Shown here: in pieces, positions 1-5,941 of the stretch
Numbering within the stretch: position 1 is the first letter of the stretch
Layout of the letters: the number at the start of each line of letters is the position of its first letter
Assembly: GCA_002352185.1 (NCBI GenBank)
Contig: DEHY01000130.1
Span: 35,688 to 52,127 of the forward strand
Reading direction: 5' to 3'
DNA: 16,440 nucleotides
Origin: Competibacteraceae bacterium UBA2788
GTDB lineage: Bacteria > Pseudomonadota > Gammaproteobacteria > Competibacterales > Competibacteraceae
Position numbers and translations under genes: made by a program
The notes under the pieces: generated by a model
What the model was told of the DNA's origin: nothing
Database searches by the model: none
What the model saw: only the letters and a program-made list of their open reading frames with translations

Positions 1-43
1 CGTTCAATTCAATACCAAGGTCAATCGTTCTGAGGTCTCCTGT

Positions 44-1102
44 GTGCCTATCCCGTCCGGTTCAAACATCCTTGCCCCTGATTCCTCTCCGAAAGGGCGA
101 GGGGAAAACCCCTCACTGGTAGATCGTTTCGGTCGCAGGGTGAACTACGTGCGGTTTTCCGTCACTGACCGCTGCGATTTTCGTTGCGTCTACTGCATGA
201 GCAAGCAGATGCGCTTTTTGCCACGCGCCCGGGTGCTGACGCTGGAGGAACTGGCGACGCTGGGTCGAGCCTTTGTGGAACTGGGGGCGCGCAAGATTCG
301 CATTACCGGCGGCGAGCCGCTGGTGCGCCAGAATGTGCTGTGGTTGCTCGAACAACTGGGGCAATTGCGCGATCACGGCTTGGCGGAACTGGTGCTGACC
401 AGCAACGGTTCGCAGTTGGAGCGCATGGCGGTTGATCTCCAGGCTGCCGGCGTAGCGCGGATCAATATCAGTCTGGACAGCCTTGATGCGGAACGTTTCC
501 GCCGCATCACCCGATACGGCGATCTGGATACGGTGTTGCGCGGGATCCGGGCGGCTCAGGTCGCTGGTTTTCAGCGCCTCAAGCTCAATGCGGTGATCCT
601 GAAGGGCCGCAATCACGATGAGGTGGTGAAACTTGCGCGCTTTGCGCTTGAGAATGGGCTGGACATCAGCTACATCGAGGAAATGCCGCTGGGCGCGATT
701 GGCGATCATGATCGCGCTGAGCTTTACTATTCCAGCGACGCGATTCGCGCTGATTTGGCGCGGGTTTTCACCCTCACGCCGAGTGCCGAAAGCAGCGGCG
801 GACCGTCCCGCTATTACCGCATTCCTGGCAGCGACAGCCGCATCGGCTTCATTTCGCCGCACAGCCACAATTTCTGCGGCGACTGTAATCGGGTGCGGGT
901 GTCGGCGGAAGGCCGCTTGCTGCTGTGTCTGGGGCAGGAGCATTCGGTCGATCTGCGGCATGTGTTACGCGCCCATCCCGGCGACTGCGCACGGCTGAAA
1001 CAGGCCATCATCACTGCAATGGATCTCAAGCCGCACGGGCATGATTTTCAGCTGAGGGGTCAACCGGTGATTCTGCGATATATGAGTCATACCGGCGGCT
1101 GA
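44..1102 (+). CDS. moaA: GTP 3',8-cyclase MoaA (radical SAM)
   Basis: Catalyses the first step of molybdenum cofactor synthesis, GTP to 3',8-cyclo-GTP, in the cytoplasm. The radical-SAM CX3CX2C motif is C44, C48 and C51 (TDRCDFRCVYC). GGEPL lies at about 89-93. The C-terminal second Fe-S cluster cysteines are C278, C281 and C295, followed by the GTP-binding RVRVS stretch. The protein ends in the Gly-Gly tail typical of MoaA. The start is GTG at 44, chosen because GAGG at 32-35 sits 8 nt upstream. The length of 352 aa is about normal with a somewhat long N-terminus: about 24 residues precede the conserved LVDRFGRRVNY, and they are coded by a hairpin-rich stretch. A later GTG start is therefore possible. 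It converges on the exporter gene with only 6 nt between them. mobA of the same pathway lies 4 kb away on the other strand. Confidence 0.95.
   Translation: MPIPSGSNILAPDSSPKGRGENPSLVDRFGRRVNYVRFSVTDRCDFRCVYCMSKQMRFLPRARVLTLEELATLGRAFVELGARKIRITGGEPLVRQNVLWLLEQLGQLRDHGLAELVLTSNGSQLERMAVDLQAAGVARINISLDSLDAERFRRITRYGDLDTVLRGIRAAQVAGFQRLKLNAVILKGRNHDEVVKLARFALENGLDISYIEEMPLGAIGDHDRAELYYSSDAIRADLARVFTLTPSAESSGGPSRYYRIPGSDSRIGFISPHSHNFCGDCNRVRVSAEGRLLLCLGQEHSVDLRHVLRAHPGDCARLKQAIITAMDLKPHGHDFQLRGQPVILRYMSHTGG
75..114 (+). promoter_or_regulatory. Alternative hairpins at the 5' end of moaA
   Basis: GAGGGG (99-104) and CCCCTC (109-114) form a perfect 6-bp stem with an AAAA loop. The same AGGGG can instead pair with CCCCT at 75-79, so the two stems exclude each other. 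They lie just inside the moaA reading frame and code the non-conserved N-terminal extension. Either this is a fragment of an interspersed palindromic repeat captured by the gene, or it influences early translation. Only the pairing is seen; a function is not shown. Confidence 0.3.
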
Positions 1103-1108
1103 ACGAGA

Positions 1109-1933
1109 TCACGGTAAAAAAACCTGCACCAGCATATAGATCGCTACGCTGACCATCATGGTAGCGAACAGTTTTTGGAGCTGAGGTCCAGCCAGGCGAT
1201 GGCTTAATTTCGCGCCCAAACCCATACCGAATAATCCACCGAGTACAAATAAGGCCGTCACTTCCAGCGCCAGGGGTCGGCCTGCCAGCAGATAGGAAGC
1301 GCTGCCTGCCGCGCTGATGATGGCGATGACCAGCAGCGAGGTTGCTACCGCGCGATGCATCGGCAGCGACGCCGCCAGCACCAAGGCTGGGACGATCAGG
1401 AACCCGCCGCCTACACCGAACAGACCGGACAACAGCCCGGTAAGGATACCGCTGAGCGCTAACATTCGGGTGCAGCGGGAGGTCAGGGTCAAGCCGCCGG
1501 CTGGATTGACCTGACAGGCGGGGCCAGAGGCAGGGTCAACAGTATCGTCTCCGGCCCGCACCACTTTAGTCTCCGCCGGACTGCGGACGGCCTGCCGCCA
1601 CATCCGTACCGCGACCAGCAGCATCAGCAGGGCAAAGCCACTGAGCAGCAGTTCAGCCGGCAGTTTCGCGCCCAATCCGGTTCCCAGCGGCGCTCCAATC
1701 ATGCCGGCGATTCCAAAGAGGAAGGCGGTCTTGAGTTCCACTTCATGCCGCCGCAGGCGGATGATGGCTCCGGCCAGGGCAGTAGCGCCCACTGCGACCA
1801 GAGACACGCCTACCGCCTCGTGCGCGGGCATTGCCAAGCCGTAGACCAGGAGTGGCACGGCGAAGATGGAGCCGCCGCCGCCCGTCAACCCCAGCGAGAA
1901 GCCGACCACGAGTCCGAATAACAGGCTCACCAT
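1109..1933 (-). CDS. TauE/SafE family sulfite/anion exporter
   Basis: Predicted inner-membrane transporter of 274 aa, the usual size of the TauE/SafE (DUF81) family. The family exports sulfite, sulfonates or other sulfur anions. Two pseudo-symmetric halves are visible: each begins with a glycine-rich motif in a hydrophobic segment, GLTGGGGSIF at 15-24 and GLFGVGGGF at 170-178. A polar loop at about 115-155 separates them, and about eight hydrophobic segments can be counted. The ATG at 1933 has a GGGC-type Shine-Dalgarno and lies 9 nt after the persulfide dioxygenase stop, so the two genes are almost certainly co-transcribed. That neighbour suggests export of sulfite or thiosulfate formed by persulfide oxidation; the substrate is inferred from context only. 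Confidence 0.85.
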   Translation of the reverse strand: MVSLLFGLVVGFSLGLTGGGGSIFAVPLLVYGLAMPAHEAVGVSLVAVGATALAGAIIRLRRHEVELKTAFLFGIAGMIGAPLGTGLGAKLPAELLLSGFALLMLLVAVRMWRQAVRSPAETKVVRAGDDTVDPASGPACQVNPAGGLTLTSRCTRMLALSGILTGLLSGLFGVGGGFLIVPALVLAASLPMHRAVATSLLVIAIISAAGSASYLLAGRPLALEVTALFVLGGLFGMGLGAKLSHRLAGPQLQKLFATMMVSVAIYMLVQVFLP

Positions 1934-1942
1934 GTCAGCGCC

Positions 1943-2695
1943 CTAGCCCTGGTCATGCTGATCACACGGCGCCCGGAATTCCGTCGGCACATTGGGTGGA
2001 CATTGGCCGCACATCCGATTGCCGGGGACAGCGAAATCCATCTTGCGGGGATAGGGCAGATCAAGCCTGTTCATGATGGCGACAAAGGTTTCCAGCGACG
2101 TTTGATCCTTCAGGCGCGGGTTGCGAGCCTTCTCCTGAGCAATAGTGGAAACAAAGCGCCCCTCGTAATCGTGGCCGGGATAGACCAGAGTTTCATCGGG
2201 TAGGGTGAACAACCGGTCGTGAATACTGCGATATAGAGTGGCGGCGTCCCCGCCTTGAAAGTCGGTGCGCCCGCAGGCGTCGATTAACAGCGCATCCCCG
2301 GAAAACAGCAGCAGGTGAGTGCCGTCATCTACCCGGTAGCAATGGTGGGTCGCGGTGTGTCCAGGGGTGAACAGCGGCCACAATTCGATATGCCCGAGAT
2401 GAAAGCACTCCCCCTCACGCAGGCCCACGTCGGTGCAAGGGAGTTGATCCATGGCCGGCCCGCAGATTTGACTCCCGGTCAGGCGCTTGAGCTTGAGGGC
2501 GCCGCTGAGATGGTCGGCATGGATATGCGTGTCCAGGGTATAGCTCAGGGTCAGCCCCAGGCTTTGCAGGATTTGCAAATCCCGTTCGGCAGTGTCGATC
2601 ACCGGATCGATGATCGCGCACACGCCGGTGTCGGCACAGGCCAACAGATAGCTGTAGGTGCAGGAGGCCGGTTCAAAAAGTTGTCTGAAAATCAT
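1943..2695 (-). CDS. ETHE1-like persulfide dioxygenase (MBL fold)
   Basis: Metallo-beta-lactamase-fold hydrolase of 250 aa. ETHE1-type enzymes use one Fe(II) to oxidise glutathione persulfide to sulfite and glutathione in the cytoplasm. The metal-site motif THIHADH is at 56-62 (H57, H59, D61, H62). H113 (TPGHTATH), D134 (FSGDALL) and H175 (YPGHDYEGR) follow. GRTDFQ at 142-147 is the motif that separates persulfide dioxygenases from glyoxalase II. The C-terminus has an extra Cys-containing tail (about CGQCPP), as in several bacterial ETHE1/Blh-like proteins. The ATG at 2695 is preceded by GAGGGG at good spacing. It is the first gene of a two-gene unit with the TauE-like exporter. An AT-rich dyad lies upstream. 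No rhodanese domain is fused and no BigR/SqrR regulator is in view. Confidence 0.88.
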   Translation of the reverse strand: MIFRQLFEPASCTYSYLLACADTGVCAIIDPVIDTAERDLQILQSLGLTLSYTLDTHIHADHLSGALKLKRLTGSQICGPAMDQLPCTDVGLREGECFHLGHIELWPLFTPGHTATHHCYRVDDGTHLLLFSGDALLIDACGRTDFQGGDAATLYRSIHDRLFTLPDETLVYPGHDYEGRFVSTIAQEKARNPRLKDQTSLETFVAIMNRLDLPYPRKMDFAVPGNRMCGQCPPNVPTEFRAPCDQHDQG

Positions 2696-2742
2696 GTAAT
2701 ACCCCTCGCGCTACGGTCGGTCGCTTTTTTCATGCCGTCGGT

Positions 2743-2782
2743 GGTTAATCCATATATATTATAATTCACTAATATATTAACC
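2743..2782 (-). promoter_or_regulatory. AT-rich dyad and candidate promoter/operator of the persulfide dioxygenase unit
   Basis: ATATATTA (2754-2761) and TAATATAT (2770-2777) are a perfect 8-bp inverted repeat with an 8-nt spacer. Outside them GGTTAAT (2743-2749) and ATTAACC (2776-2782) form a second, offset pair. A minus-strand TATAAT (2763-2758) lies inside the dyad, and CACTGG is a weak -35 at 17-nt spacing. The dyad is about 50-85 nt upstream of the dioxygenase ATG. AT-rich dyads overlapping the -10 box are known operators for ArsR-type persulfide sensors (BigR/SqrR); that identity is inferred, and AT-richness alone can produce such repeats. Confidence 0.4.
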
Positions 2783-2890
2783 AGTGGCACTAGTTTTATT
2801 CGGCAACACATTGACTTTGCTAGGGACATGTCCTCTGGCGCCAGCAACCATCGAACCGTAAGTCATTGATCCTGCTCACCAGAAATAAGC
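2783..2890. other. Intergenic DNA without a recognised gene
   Basis: This stretch lies between the AT-rich dyad and the IS630 remnant. I see no convincing reading frame, RNA gene or terminator in it. Small open frames here are continuations of the decayed transposase region. Confidence 0.5.
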
Positions 2891-3716
2891 TAGTGGGCTG
2901 CCGCAAAAGTTTTGACAGGTTAGGGTGCCTCTGGTGGATCCGGATTTTGGGCAGTTTCCAAGGGAGGATAGAGGCGTTTAAGTTTGATCCGGGCCACCTC
3001 GTTACTGAACTGCCAGTGGGTTTTGGTCTGAAGCCGGTTGCGTGGGCCTTGCCAAGCGGCAATCTCTTTACGCAGAACCTCGACACTCGGGATACGACGA
3101 TCCAGGCACTGACCGGTCAGCACCGCCAACTCACATTCGGCCATATTGAGCCAACTGCCGTGCTTGGGGGTGTAGTGAAACTCGATTTTGCGGATGATCC
3201 GACGGGTTTCAGCAGGCGGTAAAACGCCGTACAAAGCCGCCGGGGTATGGGTATTGAGGTTATCCAAGACTAACCGAATCCGTTCGGCGGTCGGGAAGTA
3301 GTGAACGACCAACAGGCGCATTTGCTCAGTGAAATCCGGTTTGGTCCGCTGCGGGGTAATATTGACGTGACGCCAACCGCGAAAGGCTGAGCGAACCGAA
3401 ATAAATTAGCCGTGCCTTCGCGTTTATATTCATAGTCATAGCGCGTCGGCTGACCGGGACGAGCCAGCAGTAGTTTCAAGGTCCAGCGATGGCGGCCTGC
3501 CGGTGGGGTACTACAGGCTAAGGCGACCAGAAAAGCCGCCTGTTTGCCGGTCAAGGTCGGCGGTGAACCCGACCGAGACTGCTCACTTAACGCCGCTGTC
3601 AGCCCGTCATCCACAAAACGCTGGCGGGTGCGATGCACGGTGGATAGTCCTAAATGGAGCATTTCGGCAATCGCCTCATCGGGCAGCCTCGCCGATGCAT
3701 TCAGCAACTTTTGTTT
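2891..3716 (-). mobile_element. Decayed IS630-family element
   Basis: A remnant carrying a broken IS630-type transposase. The boundary downstream of the transposase stop is probably the TA at 2891-2892, followed by GTGGGCTGCCGC, which resembles the terminal sequence of this IS group (from memory). IS630 elements insert at TA. The opposite end is missing: in the transposase frame a TGA lies four codons before the surviving coding sequence, and no matching inverted terminal repeat is visible near 3716. The remnant is about 0.8 kb, against roughly 1.1-1.2 kb for intact members, so it is not autonomous. Confidence 0.7.
2920..3716 (-). pseudogene. IS630 family transposase, triply disrupted
   Basis: Three lesions are visible. 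First, the N-terminus is lost: coding similarity begins at about 3716, in the middle of the helix-turn-helix region (LPDEAIAEMLHLGLSTVHR). Second, an in-frame internal deletion at about 3458-3466 joins LKLLLA directly to RPGQPTRYDYEYKRE. Family members have some 70-80 residues there, including the first catalytic Asp of the DDE triad. Third, a one-base loss near 3376-3377 shifts the frame just before the WRHVNIT segment. After that the rest is readable in the second frame. The second Asp (VLDNLNTHTP) and the Glu (LNMAECELAVL) are still present. With the first catalytic Asp deleted, this is a dead gene and not a case of programmed frameshifting. Confidence 0.85.
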
Positions 3717-3876
3717 TCATATATCCTCTTGATTACAGAAACTGGCATACCGTCTAGCGGGCGCGAGTTGAGCGGTACCCGTGCGTGCGTGGAAAGGACG
3801 GCGTGCCGGCTTGGAAACCCCAAGGAGCGCCTTGCGGCCAGTGTGCCCTGCCGTGGCGTGTCCGGCTGAGCGATCA
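3717..3876. other. Unassigned DNA between the IS630 remnant and the cassette half-site
   Basis: About 160 bp with no convincing gene. It should hold the rest of a second attC site if the array were intact, but I found no R' box paired to the half-site at 3877-3883. A deletion or replacement when the IS630 element arrived or decayed would explain this. Confidence 0.45.
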
Positions 3877-3883
3877 GTTAGGC
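3877..3883 (-). repeat. attC-like R'' half-site downstream of the thioesterase gene
   Basis: On the minus strand GCCTAAC (fits RYYYAAC) lies 28 nt after the thioesterase stop and is followed by TGATCGCTCAGCCGG, which looks like the start of a cassette recombination site. The heptamer is identical to the R'' box of the complete site at 4332-4391. No complementary arm is found further on, so the site is incomplete. Confidence 0.4.
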
Positions 3884-3910
3884 GTCGTGTTGGGGCGCAT
3901 GCCGACTGGC

Positions 3911-4324
3911 CTACTCGACCCGCATGTACGTAAGCACATGGTGCGCAAGAAGTTCGCCGGAAGCCGAGATGCTCTCGGCCGTTCCGTACATGGTGCGGCT
4001 ACCGCTCTTCAGCACGTTTGCGGTACAGATTACGTCGACTTCCCGGCCGCTACGCAAGAAAGCGGTCTTCATGTCGGAGGTGACCCACGTCTCAGTGGTG
4101 CCTCGCAATGTCATGATTGCCAGCCACATGGCTACGTCAGCCGCGCCCATCAGAGTCATGCCGCTAACAATGCCGCCGGGACGCTCAAGTGCTGGCTGAT
4201 AGGGCACCAGCAAGCTGCATACCGAGGAGTCGCAGGAGACAACTTGGAGGGAGTACGGTGCCAGGAACGCGCAATCGCGTAGCACCTTCTTCAGTTCCGC
4301 GACGGAGGCCTTGCTCGTGGTCAT
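3911..4324 (-). CDS. PaaI-like hotdog-fold thioesterase in a gene cassette
   Basis: Single-domain hotdog protein of 137 aa, the usual size of PaaI-type acyl-CoA thioesterases, which hydrolyse acyl- or aryl-CoA in the cytoplasm as tetramers. The core helix region PGGIVSGMTLMGAAD at 49-63 matches the family pattern of a GG-[IV]-x-x-G turn followed by an Asp. The usual His of HGG is not present, so activity or substrate may differ. The ATG at 4324 is preferred because AGG lies 8 nt upstream; an in-frame GTG at 4333 would add three residues. The gene begins 8 nt after the R' box of an attC-like site and is followed by another R'' heptamer, the classic layout of an integron cassette. Its link to the paaK operon 1 kb away is probably coincidental. 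Confidence 0.75.
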   Translation of the reverse strand: MTTSKASVAELKKVLRDCAFLAPYSLQVVSCDSSVCSLLVPYQPALERPGGIVSGMTLMGAADVAMWLAIMTLRGTTETWVTSDMKTAFLRSGREVDVICTANVLKSGSRTMYGTAESISASGELLAHHVLTYMRVE

Positions 4325-4331
4325 GTACGAC

Positions 4332-4391
4332 ACCTAACGACCTCGTTCACCTGCCGTGCGTAGCACGGTCAGGTGCAACGCCCAGTTAGGC
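4332..4391 (-). repeat. attC-like integron recombination site (complete)
   Basis: Read on the minus strand: R'' GCCTAAC (4391-4385) and R' GTTAGGT (4338-4332), matching RYYYAAC/GTTRRRY. Between them is an imperfect hairpin. CACCTG (4348-4353) pairs with CAGGTG (4370-4375), and CCGTGC (4354-4359) pairs with GCACGG (4363-4368), around a 3-nt loop. One unpaired base (4369) interrupts one arm. CGTT (4344-4347) pairs with AACG (4377-4380), with 4376 unpaired, as in L''/L' boxes. Extrahelical bases on one arm are diagnostic of attC sites. The toxin stop codon lies in the R'' box and the next gene starts 8 nt after R', as in cassette arrays. Confidence 0.8.
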
Positions 4392-4527
4392 GATAAGTTT
4401 GTCGTATTCTGCATGTGTGCCAATCCAAAACCAGATAAAACCATCAGAAGCTTGTACCGCGAGCGCACGATGATGCCCTCCTATTCTGGCTGACCAGTAC
4501 GATCCTACCTTTTTGAAGTGCAGAGAG
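4386..4527 (-). pseudogene. RelE/ParE-like toxin, 3' remnant in a gene cassette
   Basis: About 46 codons remain, from SLHFKKVGSYWSARIGG to AEYDKLIA. The pattern (K-x-V-x-x-x-W-S-x-R-I, RAL-V, IWFWIGTHAEYDKL) is the C-terminal half of HigB/RelE/ParE-superfamily mRNA interferase-like toxins, normally about 85-95 aa. The TAA stop falls inside the R'' box of the attC-like site, typical of toxin-antitoxin cassettes. The 5' half and any antitoxin are gone. At about 4527 the sequence changes to the left end of an IS3-family element. An open frame continues into the IS to 4643, but those 38 extra residues are IS-derived and show no toxin similarity. Confidence 0.75.
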
Positions 4528-4742
4528 CCACCCCCGGAAATTTGGACAGCCTGATAAGTGATAGCCTTGCCCCCGGAACCGGCCCCGAAAGGGCCTGCAA
4601 GAGGAACTAGGCATGGCAAGACGCAAACGGCGGAATCACTCACCGACCTTCAAGGCTCAAGTGGCAATAGCCGCCCTCAAGGGCGACAAAACCCTGGCAG
4701 AGTTGGCGCAGCAGTTTGAGGTTCACCCGAACCAAGTGAAAC
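4526..4742 (+). mobile_element. IS3-family left-end fragment
   Basis: Contains a non-coding end (starting near CCACCCCCGGAAATTTGGAC) and the first about 43 codons of a typical IS3 OrfA, with its own ATG at 4613. The helix-turn-helix core is readable ([20 protein letters not shown], then [12 protein letters not shown]). Similarity stops abruptly near 4742, so the rest of orfA, orfB and the right end are missing. It truncates the toxin cassette on its left. Confidence 0.75.
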
Positions 4743-5236
4743 AGTTTATCTTCCGGTCTTTTTCATCGGTGATTCCTTCATTCACTTCATTCAAGTATTT
4801 GACTGCTACGCCTGCAAGTGGCTCGACCTTTGTTGGTTGGAGCGGAGCCTGCTCCGGCGTCGGCGCTTGCGTCGTAACAATGAACGCAGCGCAGAATGTA
4901 ACAGCCACCTTCAATACCCTTGCGCCCAGCACTTACGGTTCCGCCGTCGGCGTGTTCCGCAACGGCCAGTGGTTCCTCGACGCCAACGGCAACGGCGCGT
5001 GGGAGGGTTGCGGCACGGAGTTCTGCTTCACCGGCTTTGGTCAGGCGGGTGATATGCCCGCGTCCGGCAACTGGGACGGCGGAGCCAAGAGCTACATCGG
5101 AGTGTTGCGTTCCGGCACGGGTCAATGGTTCATCGACCGTAACGGCAACGGCGCGTGGGATGGCTGCGGCATGGACCGCTGCTACGCCGGCAGCTTCGGC
5201 CAGGCCGGCGATTTGCCGGTAGCGGGCAAGTGGTAG
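4613..5236 (+). pseudogene. Chimera: IS3 OrfA N-terminus fused to the tail of a repeat-containing surface protein
   Basis: An open frame of 207 codons joins unrelated pieces. Residues 1-43 are IS3 OrfA ([16 protein letters not shown] onwards). Residues about 44-61 are unassigned. Residues about 62-102 match a divergent InlB-type B repeat ([18 protein letters not shown] onwards). Residues 113-162 and 163-207 are two copies of a propeller-like unit with QWF(L/I)D, NGNGAW, GCG and GQAGD. Such units occur in long secreted proteins with a signal peptide, which is absent here. The second copy ends at TAG. The 17 bases after the stop still resemble the next part of the repeat after a one-base loss, so the original gene ran on. 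I regard it as a truncated relic, although expression from the IS start is not excluded. Confidence 0.7.
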
Positions 5237-5248
5237 GCGGAGCAGAAA
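4949..5248 (+). repeat. Tandem 150-bp coding repeat (two copies)
   Basis: Copy one (4949-5098) and copy two (from 5099) code 50- and about 45-residue units with shared positions: GVxRxGxGQWFxDxNGNGAW, xGCGxxxC, FGQAGDxPxxGxW. Copy two carries a frame-disrupting loss at about 5232-5236 relative to copy one. The match runs on to about 5248, where a different palindromic repeat begins. Confidence 0.7.
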
Positions 5249-5313
5249 GCCAAATCCCCCCAACCCTCCTTTGCCAAAGGGGGGCGCGAGTGAAGCGAGC
5301 GGGGGGATTTGGC
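5249..5313. repeat. 65-bp palindromic intergenic repeat, possible terminator for the paaK-mobA operon
   Basis: The outer arms GCCAAATCCCCCC (5249-5261) and GGGGGGATTTGGC (5301-5313) are perfect 13-bp inverted repeats. Inside, CCTTT and AAAGG (5268-5280) form a second small stem around GCC. This resembles the dispersed G/C-tract palindromes found in many proteobacterial genomes. It begins exactly where the surface-protein repeat stops matching and lies 16 nt beyond the mobA stop, so it may end transcription of the minus-strand operon. It has no clear U-tract. Confidence 0.65.
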
Positions 5314-5329
5314 GATGCTTCCACGAGCG

Positions 5330-5941
5330 CTACCGGTCCTTCAGATGCGGCCAATCCGTTTCCAGTTGCGCCAGTTGGTCGGGCGTATTGAGGTTGCGGA
5401 ATAGCAGCGGCGCATCGGGAAATTCCACCGGGGCCAGCGAATGTTGTTGCCACCAGCGGCCCGCGTTGCCTTCACCCGCTGCCAGATAGTCGGCCAGATC
5501 GTGCTGTAAATGGACCGGCGCCAACGCGAAAACCGGCTGCCAGCGTCCGTCGCTGTATCCCACGCTGGCGGTCGCCTGCGCTTGCTCCAGCGCGGCCCAC
5601 ATTCGTTGGGCGTAGTCAGGGGGCAACAACGGTGAATCGCAGGGCGCGGTTAGAACATATGGGGTTGTGGCAGCCCGCAGCGCGGCCAGAATTCCCGCCA
5701 GCGGACCCCGGAAGCGGCTATCGCTGTCGTTGACCACCCGGCAACCGAACTGCCGGTAAGTTTCCAGATGGCGGTTGGCGCTGATTAGCAGTTCGGCGAC
5801 CTGCGGTTGCAATCGGCGGATGCCATGCGCGATCAGCGGCTCGCCCGCCAGCGGCAGCAACCCCTTGTCGCGCCCGCCCATCCGCTCGGCGCGGCCACCG
5901 GCGAGAATGACGCCGGTGAGCGCCGTCAGGCGGTCGGTCAC
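5330..5941 (-). CDS. mobA: Molybdenum cofactor guanylyltransferase MobA
   Basis: Transfers GMP from GTP to Mo-molybdopterin, giving the guanine dinucleotide cofactor needed by DMSO-reductase-family molybdoenzymes; cytoplasmic. At 203 aa it has normal length. The nucleotidyltransferase signature [15 protein letters not shown] is at 13-27. GPLAG (79-83) and CDSPLLP (101-107, metal-binding Asp) follow. The start is a GTG at 5941 whose bases overlap the paaK stop as GTGA, which implies translational coupling. This makes it the last gene of the long minus-strand operon. The placement suggests cofactor demand linked to aromatic-acid metabolism, since anaerobic phenylacetyl-CoA oxidation in Thauera/Azoarcus uses a molybdoenzyme. 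No such enzyme is in the window. Confidence 0.93.
   Translation of the reverse strand: MTDRLTALTGVILAGGRAERMGGRDKGLLPLAGEPLIAHGIRRLQPQVAELLISANRHLETYRQFGCRVVNDSDSRFRGPLAGILAALRAATTPYVLTAPCDSPLLPPDYAQRMWAALEQAQATASVGYSDGRWQPVFALAPVHLQHDLADYLAAGEGNAGRWWQQHSLAPVEFPDAPLLFRNLNTPDQLAQLETDWPHLKDR

Noticed and set aside
113..961. Minus-strand open frame of 282 codons opposite moaA
   Set aside because: It lies entirely antisense to a clearly functional moaA and shows no recognisable family; it is a high-GC mirror frame.
1103..1108. Bidirectional terminator between moaA and the exporter gene
   Set aside because: Only 6 nt separate the genes and I found no stem with a T-tract around them.
2920..3716. 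Two overlapping transposase frames as programmed frameshifting
   Set aside because: No slippery heptamer at the shift, and the first catalytic Asp region is deleted, so a functional fused product could not form.
3767..3773. GTTGAGC as the R' partner of the second cassette half-site
   Set aside because: It matches the loose heptamer on the plus strand, but in the orientation needed it would be another R''-type box, and no stem pairs it with 3877-3883.
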